NCBI GenBank assembly: GCA_963740055.1
Contig: CAVUCL010000005.1
Coordinates: 186,001 to 250,000 of the forward strand
DNA: 64,000 nucleotides
Direction of reading: 5' to 3'
From: WHSW01 sp963740055
Lineage (GTDB): Bacteria > Actinomycetota > Thermoleophilia > Solirubrobacterales > 70-9
Below are positions 41,883 to 48,941 of the stretch, piece by piece (position 1 is the first letter of the stretch; each line of letters opens with the position of its first letter). The translations under genes and the position numbers were made by a program. Under the pieces are notes generated by a model that was given only the letters and a program-made list of their open reading frames with translations, did no database searches and was not told the origin of the DNA.

Positions 41883-42101
41883 ATGGGCAAGGAAGAGAAG
41901 ATCGAGATGGAGGGTGAGGTCACCGAGGCCCTGCCGAACACGATGTTCAAGGTCAAGCTCGACAACGACCACGAGGTCCTCGGCCACATCTCGGGCAAGA
42001 TGCGCCGCCACTACATCCGCATCCTCCCCGGCGACCGGGTGAAGATCGAGCTCTCTCCCTACGACCTCGACCGCGGCCGGATCACGTACAGGTACAAGTA
42101 G
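41883..42101 (+). CDS. infA: Translation initiation factor IF-1
   Basis: A 72-aa OB-fold protein that blocks the ribosomal A site during initiation. EKIEMEGEVTEALPNTMFKV and the HISGKMRRHYIRILPGDRVK stretch, ending SPYDLDRGRITYRYK, are canonical. The gene stands alone, not in the usual rpmJ-rpsM-rpsK cluster, so it may be a relocated or second copy. A TACCCT box lies 11 nt upstream of the ATG. Confidence 0.95.
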   Translation: MGKEEKIEMEGEVTEALPNTMFKVKLDNDHEVLGHISGKMRRHYIRILPGDRVKIELSPYDLDRGRITYRYK

Positions 42102-42416
42102 CGCGGTCGCTGCAAACCGGCGCCTGGCGGTGTCCTCGCCCGATCGCCTCGCTTACGCACGATTCGAGTGCGCTCGCTTCGCCGATCGGGCTGCGTCCTG
42201 GCCAGGCTTGGTTTTCGCGACCGTTCGCCGGACGAGCGGGGACTTACTCGCCCCAGAGCGGAGAAACTCCACGGCCGTGCGCCAACGGCGGCTTTCTCCC
42301 GCCAGCCGGTAGGAAGGAGCCGCTCGATCTCGCAGCTTGCCTTCCGTTGCCGCGATCCCTACCCAGCCCCGTCCCTCAGATCGCGGACGGCCGCCTCTCA
42401 GCGCCGCGGCACCGCC
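42102..42416. other. 315-bp structured non-coding region between convergent genes
   Basis: No convincing ORF. On the plus strand CCTGGC (42123-42128) pairs with GCCAGG (42201-42206) around CCCGATCG (42139-42146)/CGATCGGG (42183-42190), which encloses CGCAC/GTGCG with a GATTCGA loop. Farther on, GGAGAAA (from ~42260) pairs with TTTCTCC (to ~42300) around a GCCGT/ACGGC hairpin. Nested stems of this kind suggest a structured RNA or a 3'-UTR structure. I recognised no known RNA family (not SRP, tmRNA or RNase P) on either strand. Confidence 0.45.
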
Positions 42417-43223
42417 TCACTCGCCGGTGCGGTTCATCCCGCGCAGGGCGAGCCAGCCGAGCACGGCGATCATCCCGGCGAGCGCGACGATCCCGGGCCA
42501 GGTCTCGGCCCAGGTGACGGTGCCGCCGACGAACCCCTGACGGGCCGCCTCGACGACCTGGGTCAGCGGGTTGATCCGGGCGATGTCGGCGAGCCAGCCC
42601 TGGAGCAGCTCGATCGGCGCGTAGGCGGTGGTCGTGAGCACGAGGATGAACATCCCCGACTGCATCAGCGGCGCGGCGCTCTGGGTGCGGAACTTGAGCG
42701 CGATCATCACCCCCCAACAGGCGGCGACGGTGCCCGTGCCCATGACCAGCAGCAGGGCGAGCAGCAGGCCGGCGAGGCCGGGCCACTGGACGCCGATCGC
42801 GAACCCGACGCAGAGCAGGAATATGGACGGGATCAGCGCTCGCAGGCTCGCCGAGGTGACCATTCCCGCGAGCAGCACGTGGCGCGGGGCGGGGGAGGCG
42901 AGCAATCGGTCGAACCACCCGAGCTCGATGTCGCGGGCGAGGTTGACCCCGGTTGCGGCGCCGGTGAACCCGGCTCCCTGGAGCATGCTGATCGGGATGA
43001 TGAAGCTCTGGTACTCGTCGGTGTCGAACCCGGGAAGCAGGGTGAGGCTGCCGAAGACGGCGGTCAGCCCAAGGAAGAAGATCGTCGGCGCGAGCACCCC
43101 CGGGATCGCCGCCCCGGGAACGCGCAGGATCTCGTTCGCCGAGCGGCGAACCAGCGCCCGGACCATCGCCAGGTCGGTACGCAGCGCCGGCCCGCGGCCG
43201 AGGGTCTCGGTCGCCGCGGTCAT
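42417..43223 (-). CDS. ABC-2 type transporter permease (DrrB/DrrC-like)
   Basis: A 268-aa permease with six TM segments: a first helix after NEILRVPGAAIPGVLAPTIFF, then ARDIELGWFDRLLASPAPRHVLLAG (the conserved cytosolic loop of ABC-2 drug/polyketide exporters) and LADIARINPLTQVVEAARQ before the last TM. ATG 43223 overlaps the stop of the second permease (TGA/ATG). It functions with the ATPase at 44002-44994. Substrate unknown: candidates are antibiotic or lipid export. Confidence 0.87.
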   Translation of the reverse strand: MTAATETLGRGPALRTDLAMVRALVRRSANEILRVPGAAIPGVLAPTIFFLGLTAVFGSLTLLPGFDTDEYQSFIIPISMLQGAGFTGAATGVNLARDIELGWFDRLLASPAPRHVLLAGMVTSASLRALIPSIFLLCVGFAIGVQWPGLAGLLLALLLVMGTGTVAACWGVMIALKFRTQSAAPLMQSGMFILVLTTTAYAPIELLQGWLADIARINPLTQVVEAARQGFVGGTVTWAETWPGIVALAGMIAVLGWLALRGMNRTGE

Positions 43224-44005
43224 CCGATCCGCAGCCTCCGGCGCAGCGCGACCGCGCTGAGCGCGAACGAGAACGCGGCGACGAGCACGATCGCGCCGAC
43301 GGTCTCGAGGAAGATCTCCGCGTCGAGACCGCCGATCACCTGGTCGCGCACGCCCTCGACGATGAAGCTGATCGGGTTGTACTCGGCGATCGACGCCGCC
43401 GGCTCGAGCATCAGCGCGGCGGGGAAGAAGGCGCTCGAGAGGAAGAGGATCACGAACACGAGCGGGAACAGCCCCTGGACGATCGAGGCCTGGCCGGTGT
43501 AGAGCGCGATTGCGGAGCTGAGCGCGCCGAAGGCGACCGCCGAGAGGGCGACGAAGACGACCATCGTCGCCATCCCGATCACCCCCTGCTCGAACTCGAC
43601 CCCGAACACGAGCCCGATCGCGATGAACCAGAGCGCCGCCGCGGCGCCCAGCGCGCCGGTGCCGACGAGCCGGCCGAGGACGATCGAGTAGCGCGAGATC
43701 GGCGCCGAGAAGAGGCGGTCGGTGAACCCCATCTCGAGGTCGACCGCAAGCGCGATCCCGCCGGTGTTGCCGGCCAGCAGGCAGGCCTGGATCATCGCCC
43801 CGGCGAGCATGAAGTCGAGGAAGCCGTTCACCTGCGGGAACCCCGGCAGGTCGACGGCGCCGCCGGCGCCGCCGGTCTGGACCGCGAGCAGCAGGGTGGG
43901 GAAGATCAGGATCGGAGCGACCAGCTGCGGCCGGCGGAAGGTCTGGCGCACCGAGCGGCGCCCGAGCGCGGCGACCACGCGCAGGTTGGTGCGCAGGCGA
44001 CTCAC
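43220..44005 (-). CDS. ABC-2 type transporter permease
   Basis: A 261-aa paralogue of the next permease. It has RRPQLVAPILIFPTLLLAV (TM1), an extracellular loop, AVDLEMGFTDRLFSAPISRYSIVLG (the ABC-2 coupling loop) and AEYNPISFIVEGVRDQVIG before the last helix. GTG 44005 overlaps the ATPase stop (GTGA). The two permeases probably form a heterodimer, as in DrrAB-type exporters with split permeases. Confidence 0.87.
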   Translation of the reverse strand: MSRLRTNLRVVAALGRRSVRQTFRRPQLVAPILIFPTLLLAVQTGGAGGAVDLPGFPQVNGFLDFMLAGAMIQACLLAGNTGGIALAVDLEMGFTDRLFSAPISRYSIVLGRLVGTGALGAAAALWFIAIGLVFGVEFEQGVIGMATMVVFVALSAVAFGALSSAIALYTGQASIVQGLFPLVFVILFLSSAFFPAALMLEPAASIAEYNPISFIVEGVRDQVIGGLDAEIFLETVGAIVLVAAFSFALSAVALRRRLRIG

Positions 44006-44994
44006 GCGGGCGGGGCGACCTCGGTCGGCTCGGCCTCGTGCTCGCCGGTGTCGGCGTCGTCGTCGCCCTCGAGGTGCTCGCCGGTCTTGGCGACGAAGAC
44101 GTCGTCGAGGCTCGGCTCGACCAGGTCGAGCGACTCGACCAGGATCCCGGCCTCGTCGAGCGCGCGGACGACCTTGGCCACGTCGCCGGCACCGCTCTCG
44201 AGCTCGACCAGGACCTTCCCGTCGCGCTCCGGCAGCTTGCGCCCGAACGCCTCGCAGATCTGCTCCGCGTGCGCCGCCGACCCGTCGACGAGGCCGATCT
44301 CCAGGTGCGGCTTGCCGATCTCGGCCTTCAGCGACGCCGGCGTGCCCTCGGCGACGATCTCGCCGCGGGCGATGATCCCGACCCGGTTCGCGAGCTGGTC
44401 GGCCTCCTCGAGGTACTGAGTGGTGAGGAAGACGGTCGTCCCGTCGCGATTCAGCGCCGCGACCTCCTCCCAGATCGCCTTGCGGCTGACCGGGTCGAGG
44501 CCGGTCGTCGGCTCGTCGAGGAACAGCACCCGCGGCTCGTGGACGAGCGCCGAGGCGAGGTCGAGGCGTCGGCGCATGCCGCCCGAGTAGGTGCCGACCC
44601 GGCGATCGGCGGCCTCCACGAGGCCGACGCGATCGAGCAGCGCGTCGCCGCGGCGCTTCGCCTCGGCGCCGACCAGCCCGTGCAGCGTCGCCTGCAGCGA
44701 GATCAGCTCGCGGCCGGTCATCAGCGGGTCGAGCGCCGCCTCCTGGAGCGCGACCCCGATCGCTCCGCGGACCTCGCCCGCCTCGGCGACGACGTCGAAG
44801 CCGGCGACCCGGGCGCTGCCGCCTGTCGGGCGCAGGAGCGTGGTCAGCATCCGCACGGTGGTCGTCTTGCCCGCCCCGTTGGGCCCGAGAAAGGCGTAGA
44901 TCTCGCCCGCGGCCACCTCGAGGTCGACTCCGTCGACGGCCCGGATGCCCCCCTCGAACTCGCGTTCCAATCCTGTGACCTCTATTGCAGGCAC
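44002..44994 (-). CDS. DrrA-family ABC transporter ATPase
   Basis: A 330-aa ATPase of the daunorubicin-resistance group. Walker A FLGPNGAGKTTTVRML, a Q-loop in VALQEAALDP, signature YSGGMRRRLDLASAL, Walker B VLFLDEPTTGLDP and switch TTQYLEEAD are intact. The C-terminal ~100 residues include VEPSLDDVFVAKTGEHLEG, the DrrA-type tail, followed by an acidic extension. GTG start 7 nt after a TACATT box. First gene of a three-gene exporter operon. Confidence 0.92.
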   Translation of the reverse strand: MPAIEVTGLEREFEGGIRAVDGVDLEVAAGEIYAFLGPNGAGKTTTVRMLTTLLRPTGGSARVAGFDVVAEAGEVRGAIGVALQEAALDPLMTGRELISLQATLHGLVGAEAKRRGDALLDRVGLVEAADRRVGTYSGGMRRRLDLASALVHEPRVLFLDEPTTGLDPVSRKAIWEEVAALNRDGTTVFLTTQYLEEADQLANRVGIIARGEIVAEGTPASLKAEIGKPHLEIGLVDGSAAHAEQICEAFGRKLPERDGKVLVELESGAGDVAKVVRALDEAGILVESLDLVEPSLDDVFVAKTGEHLEGDDDADTGEHEAEPTEVAPPA

Positions 44995-45001
44995 GGCGAT
45001 G

Positions 45002-45007
45002 AATGTA
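45002..45007 (-). promoter_or_regulatory. -10 box TACATT of the ABC exporter operon
   Basis: TACATT on the minus strand, 7 nt before the GTG at 44994. Confidence 0.4.
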
Positions 45008-45084
45008 GCGGGGCGGCTGATGGGTGCCTAAGCTGTGCGCCCCGACTCGCAACTCGGGCCGCCGAGTCGTGTTTGGGGCTTTCG

Positions 45085-45804
45085 ATGATCGCGGACTCCA
45101 ATCGCCACAAGACGCTTACGGTCGCGGCCGCGGCGGCCCTGCTAGCCGCCGGGCTCGCGGTTTCGCTGTGGATCGGCGACGCCGGCGCCCAGGACGACAA
45201 CCAGCGCGCCGAGCTGCTCGGCAAGACCAACCGCACCGCCGACCCGCTCTGTCCGCAGCCGTGCTCGGTGACCGCGACCGTGACCGGCTTCCAGTCCAAG
45301 GTCCAGGGCGAGGAGAAGCCGTTTCAGGTCCGCCGCGACGGGCGCATCGTCGCCTGGGCGGTGCAGCTCGGCAAGCCGAACAAGGAGGACCGCAAGTTCT
45401 TCGAGGAGAACCTCGGCAGCCGCTCATTCGGAAACGGGCCGGTGGCGCGGATCAGCATCCTGAAGAAGAAGGGGAAGGGCAGGTTCAAGCTCGTCAAGCA
45501 GGGCCCGGCGACGAACGTGAGCTCGTTCTTCAACAACCGCGGCGTGATCACGCTCACCGATCCGCTCCGGGTCCGCAAGGGCCAGACCGTCGCGCTCACC
45601 GTCCCGACCTGGCTTCCCGACCTGGTCCCGCCCGGCGATGCGCCGCAGAGCCTCTGGCGCGCGAGCCGGCCGGCGAGCGAGTGCAACTCGGGCTCGGCTG
45701 CCGATGCCCGCCCGCAGCAGAAGGTCGGCTCGGTTCGCGAGTACGGGTGCTTCTTCTCCGACCGGCTCCTGTACTGGGCCTACTTCGTGCCCAAGGGCGG
45801 CTGA
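45085..45804 (+). CDS. Secreted protein of unknown function
   Basis: A 239-aa protein I do not recognise. The N-terminal hydrophobic stretch LTVAAAAALLAAGLAVSLWI is a signal peptide or anchor. The mature part has CPQPCSVTATVTGFQSKV, VRRDGRIVAWAVQLGKPN, a basic ILKKKGKGRFKLVKQG, LRVRKGQTVALTVPTWLPDL and a C-terminal pair of Cys (ASEC and YGCF). It is predicted beta-rich. Four Cys outside the signal suggest disulfides in an exported protein. It is divergently oriented from the ABC exporter. Confidence 0.7.
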   Translation: MIADSNRHKTLTVAAAAALLAAGLAVSLWIGDAGAQDDNQRAELLGKTNRTADPLCPQPCSVTATVTGFQSKVQGEEKPFQVRRDGRIVAWAVQLGKPNKEDRKFFEENLGSRSFGNGPVARISILKKKGKGRFKLVKQGPATNVSSFFNNRGVITLTDPLRVRKGQTVALTVPTWLPDLVPPGDAPQSLWRASRPASECNSGSAADARPQQKVGSVREYGCFFSDRLLYWAYFVPKGG

Positions 45805-45807
45805 CGC

Positions 45808-46200
45808 CTACTCGCAGGCGTCCGGGTTCTGCTCGCAGAACTGCTCGAACCGATCGCTGGGCCCGTCACCGCCGCCTGAATCCTCCGACGACGACGGCCC
45901 CTCGGTGCCGCCGCTGACCCCGCCCTCGCCGGTGCCCGGGTCCGGCCCGCCGCCCTCGTGGCCCTCGTCGGGTGTCACCGGCGGCTCGACCCCGCCGCTG
46001 TCGTCGGTCGTGGTCGAGGTGGTGGAGGTGGTCGTGGTCGACTCGGTGGTCGACGAGGTGGTCGTGGTCGACGAGCTCGAGCTCGTGGTCGGCTCGGGGG
46101 CCGCCGGCTCGTCGTCTTCGCCGCAGGCCGCGAGCCCGGCGCAGGCGCCGAGGGCGAGCGCGGCCGCGGCCGCGCCCAGGCGTGCGCGTGCCGGGGTCAA
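45808..46200 (-). CDS. Small Ser/Thr-rich lipoprotein
   Basis: A 130-aa predicted lipoprotein: signal LGAAAAALALGACAGLAAC with a lipobox ending LAAC, then a low-complexity tract of alternating Ser and Thr (about residues 40-70) and a Gly/Asp/Ser-rich stretch, ending RFEQFCEQNPDACE with two Cys. The Thr-rich tract looks like a wall-spanning spacer. TTG 46200 overlaps the stop of the zinc-ribbon gene (TTGA). No functional family recognised. Confidence 0.65.
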   Translation of the reverse strand: MTPARARLGAAAAALALGACAGLAACGEDDEPAAPEPTTSSSSSTTTTSSTTESTTTTSTTSTTTDDSGGVEPPVTPDEGHEGGGPDPGTGEGGVSGGTEGPSSSEDSGGGDGPSDRFEQFCEQNPDACE

Positions 46201-46475
46201 GCCGAGCCGGGGAAGGCGGGCTGGCGCAGCCCGCAATAGGGGCAGTCGGAGACGTCGAGGCCGATCAGCTGGTCGCAGCGCCGGCAGGCGCGCAGGTTCT
46301 CCGGCGTTCGCAGCAGCGCCGACTCGGAGGGCGCGAGCGGCAGCGTGCGGGTGACGGGCTCGAGCTCCTCGCCGGTCTCGCGGTCGCGGTAGACGCCGCC
46401 GGGCTCGGCGACGGCGAACGCCTCGCGGCCCGAGACGCGGGCGCGCAGGCGGTAGGTCTGGCGCGGGTTCTGCAC
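46197..46475 (-). CDS. Small zinc-ribbon protein, unknown function
   Basis: A 92-aa protein. The C-terminal half carries CRRCDQLIGLDVSDCPYCG, a clear two-knuckle zinc ribbon. The N-terminal half is predicted beta-rich (YRLRARVSGREAF...). It might be a nucleic-acid or protein-binding regulator; the sequence does not say. GTG start 7 nt after a TATCGT box. Coupled to the lipoprotein downstream. Confidence 0.62.
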   Translation of the reverse strand: MQNPRQTYRLRARVSGREAFAVAEPGGVYRDRETGEELEPVTRTLPLAPSESALLRTPENLRACRRCDQLIGLDVSDCPYCGLRQPAFPGSA

Positions 46476-46482
46476 GGGCGCA

Positions 46483-46488
46483 ACGATA
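46483..46488 (-). promoter_or_regulatory. -10 box TATCGT for the zinc-ribbon gene
   Basis: TATCGT on the minus strand, 7 nt before the GTG at 46475, divergent from the box at 46507. Confidence 0.42.
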
Positions 46489-46506
46489 TCCGCTCACGCC
46501 GCGGCA

Positions 46507-46512
46507 TAACCT
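46507..46512 (+). promoter_or_regulatory. -10 box TAACCT for the 46521 gene
   Basis: TAACCT lies 8 nt before the GTG at 46521. Confidence 0.42.
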
Positions 46513-46520
46513 GCCGCGGC

Positions 46521-48071
46521 GTGAGGGTGCTGATCTTCCACGGCTACCTGCTGCGCGGCACCGGCTCGAACGTCTACAACGCCAGCCTCGCGGCCGCGCT
46601 CGCCGCCCTCGGCCACGAGGTCCACCTCGTCTGCCAGGACCGCGAGCGGCCCGAGCTCGCGCCGCCGGGCGCCCCGGGCTCGGTGACGATCCACAACCCC
46701 GAGATCGGCGGGCTGCTGCCGGTCTTCGTCCACGACACCTACGAGGGCTTCGAGGTGAAGACGTTCGGAGAGCTCAGCGACGCCGAGCTCGACGCCTACC
46801 TCGCGGCCAACGTGGCGGCGGTCCGCGAGCTCGTCGAGACGCTCGGCGGGGTCGACGCAGCGCTCGCCAACCACCTCGTCATGGGGCCGGTGGTCCTCGC
46901 CCGCGCCGGGCTTCGCTACGCGCTCAAGGTGCACGGCTCCGACCTCTCCTACACGGTCCTCGGCGACCTCGAGCGCTTCGGCCCCTACGCGCGCGAGGCC
47001 TGCGACGCCGCCGCCGGGATCCTGGTCGGCTCCGGCCACATCGCCGCCCAGCTCCGCCGCGCCGTCGACGACCCGGCGACCGCGGCCAAGGTCCGCCTCG
47101 GCCCGCCCGGCGTCGACACGGAGCTGTTCTCGCCGACCGGTCGGTCCGAACGCCCGCGGCGTCTGCGCGAACTGGCAGAGCGCTTGAGGCTGGGTGAGGG
47201 AGGCGCCGACCAGGGGTTGGTCGAGTTTGGTCGCTATACGGCCCAGAAGTCGACCAACCCCCAGGTGGGGTCGGCTTGGGATCGGGACCTTGCGCGGTCG
47301 GCGGATGCGCTCGAGTGGTTTGCGCAGGACGACGCGCCTCGCGTGATCTTCGTCGGCAAGCTGATCGTGTCGAAGGGCGTTGACCTGCTGTTGGCCGCCT
47401 GGCCGCTGGTCCATGCCGCCAACTCTGGCGCCCGCCTGCTGATCGTGGGGTTCGGCGCCGCGGAGCGCTTGCTCGAGCGAGTCTGGGGCGCGCTCGAGCA
47501 GGGCGACCTGGACCCGCTTCGCGAGCTCGCCGAACGCGGGCGCGGGCTCGAGGGCGGGGAGGAGGGGCCGCTGGCGGTGCTCGGCGCCTTCCTCGCCGAC
47601 CCGCCGCCCGCCTACGAGGACGCCGCCCGCGCGGCTGCCGGCAGCGTCCGCTTCGCCGGCCGGCTCGAGCACGACGAGGTCGCGACCCCGGTTGCCGCCG
47701 CCGACGCCCTGGTGTTCCCGAGCACCCACCCGGAGGCGTTCGGGATGGTCGCCGCCGAGGCGGCGGCGGCGGGGGTGCTGCCGGTCTCCGCCGCGCACTC
47801 CGGCGCCGCCGAGGTCAGCCGCGAGCTCGCCGCCGAGCTGCCCGCGGCGGTCGCCGAGCTGCTCTCGTTCGAGCTCGACCCCGACGCGGTCGCCGCGATC
47901 GCCGCGCGGCTGAACGCCTGGCTCGCGCTCCCGGCGACCGAGCGCGAGGCCGCGGCGGCGTCGCTGCGGGCGACCGTCGATCGGCTCTGGAGCTGGCGCG
48001 GGGTCGCCGCGACGGTGCTCGCCGCTGCCGCCGGCGAACTCGACCGGCTGCCGCCGGCGAGAGAGGTTTGA
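46521..48071 (+). CDS. Glycosyltransferase family 4 with atypical inter-domain segment
   Basis: A 516-aa GT-B enzyme. The N-domain has VRVLIFHGYLLRGTGSNVYN (donor-side Gly loop), LALANHLVMGPV-type helices and KVHGSDLSYTV. The C-domain has PRVIFVGKLIVSKGVDLLLAA, LLIVGFG and the donor-binding PSTHPEAFGMVAAEAAAAG. Between the domains (about residues 205-275) is a longer, less GC-rich stretch with codons such as TTG, TTT, TAT and CTT that are rare elsewhere here. It carries a 12-bp inverted repeat, so part of it may be inserted. GTG 46521 follows the TAACCT box. Confidence 0.84.
   Translation: MRVLIFHGYLLRGTGSNVYNASLAAALAALGHEVHLVCQDRERPELAPPGAPGSVTIHNPEIGGLLPVFVHDTYEGFEVKTFGELSDAELDAYLAANVAAVRELVETLGGVDAALANHLVMGPVVLARAGLRYALKVHGSDLSYTVLGDLERFGPYAREACDAAAGILVGSGHIAAQLRRAVDDPATAAKVRLGPPGVDTELFSPTGRSERPRRLRELAERLRLGEGGADQGLVEFGRYTAQKSTNPQVGSAWDRDLARSADALEWFAQDDAPRVIFVGKLIVSKGVDLLLAAWPLVHAANSGARLLIVGFGAAERLLERVWGALEQGDLDPLRELAERGRGLEGGEEGPLAVLGAFLADPPPAYEDAARAAAGSVRFAGRLEHDEVATPVAAADALVFPSTHPEAFGMVAAEAAAAGVLPVSAAHSGAAEVSRELAAELPAAVAELLSFELDPDAVAAIAARLNAWLALPATEREAAAASLRATVDRLWSWRGVAATVLAAAAGELDRLPPAREV
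47213..47261. repeat. 12-bp inverted repeat inside the GT4 gene
   Basis: GGGGTTGGTCGA (47213-47224) and TCGACCAACCCC (47250-47261) are perfect inverted copies around a 25-nt spacer. Local codon use is atypical from about 47155 to 47350. It could be a short inserted element or a chance stem. Confidence 0.45.
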
Positions 48072-48124
48072 GACGGTTGGAACTAGCTCTGCGGATGGGC
48101 TGTCGGCACCGTCGCCGTGATCAA

Positions 48125-48130
48125 TAGAAT
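48125..48130 (+). promoter_or_regulatory. -10 box TAGAAT of the ctaC operon
   Basis: TAGAAT lies 9 nt before the ctaC GTG. The second oxidase-like operon has the same hexamer at the same spacing (60544-60549). Confidence 0.5.
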
Positions 48131-48139
48131 CGAATCTCG

Positions 48140-48919
48140 GTGACCCGCGCGACCTATCTACGACTGATCGCCGTGATGCTCGCGCTCACGGCCGTGAGCT
48201 CGGTGTTCCTGCTCCAGTTCGAGTGGTTCGGGCCGGCGGCGTCGGAGCAGCGGGGCCCGATCGACACCCTGTTCGACGTCATGATCGTGCTCTCGTGCCT
48301 CGTGTTCGCGATCGTCATGGTCATGTTCGGCTACGCGATCTGGAAGTTCCGCGCGAAGCCGGGCGACGAATCGGACGGCAAGCCGATCCACGGCAACACC
48401 AAGCTCGAGATCGCCTGGACCGTGATCCCGACGATCATCGTCCTCTTCGGCGCCGGCTACAGCTGGGTCATCCTCGACGACATCGAGGCCGAGGCCGCCG
48501 ACCAGATGCCCCTGCACGTCATCGGACAGCAGTTCAAGTGGACCTTCGAGTACCCGGAGGCCGACGGGCTGACGACGAACGAGCTTCACGTCCCGGTCGA
48601 CCGCCAGCTCGCGGTCGAGGTCGAGGCGCTCGACGTCCTGCACTCGTTCTGGGTCCCGGAGTGGGGGATCAAGCGCGACCTGGTGCCCGCCGGCCCGGGC
48701 GGCGACGAGATCGACAACGACTTCGTCGTCACCCCGAACGAGGAGGGCACCTTCAGCCTCATCTGCACCGAGCTCTGCGGCCTCGGGCACTCGACGATGA
48801 GGGCGACGGTCGTGGTCGAGTCCGAGGAGGAGTTCGACCAGTGGATCGCCGAGCAGCAGCAGGCGGAGGCGGAGCAGGCGCCGGCCGGTGGCGAGACCGC
48901 CGCCGGGAGCGGGACTTAG
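48140..48919 (+). CDS. ctaC: Cytochrome c oxidase subunit II
   Basis: Accepts electrons from cytochrome c at the CuA centre. 259 aa: a signal/TM segment, a second TM (LFDVMIVLSCLVFAIVMVMFGYAIW), then a cupredoxin domain. CuA ligands are complete: His in VLHSFWVPEWG and the CTELCGLGHSTM cluster (two Cys, Glu backbone, His, Met). QQFKWTFEYPE is the electron-entry aromatic motif. No fused cytochrome c domain. GTG start; first gene of the canonical oxidase operon. Confidence 0.95.
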   Translation: MTRATYLRLIAVMLALTAVSSVFLLQFEWFGPAASEQRGPIDTLFDVMIVLSCLVFAIVMVMFGYAIWKFRAKPGDESDGKPIHGNTKLEIAWTVIPTIIVLFGAGYSWVILDDIEAEAADQMPLHVIGQQFKWTFEYPEADGLTTNELHVPVDRQLAVEVEALDVLHSFWVPEWGIKRDLVPAGPGGDEIDNDFVVTPNEEGTFSLICTELCGLGHSTMRATVVVESEEEFDQWIAEQQQAEAEQAPAGGETAAGSGT

Positions 48920-48941
48920 GCTTGATGGAGGTGGGATCGAG

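Noticed and set aside
46020..46085. GTGGTCGA-like short repeats as a CRISPR or microsatellite
   Set aside because: They encode the Thr/Ser-rich tract of a lipoprotein on the minus strand. There are no spacers or uniform repeat units.
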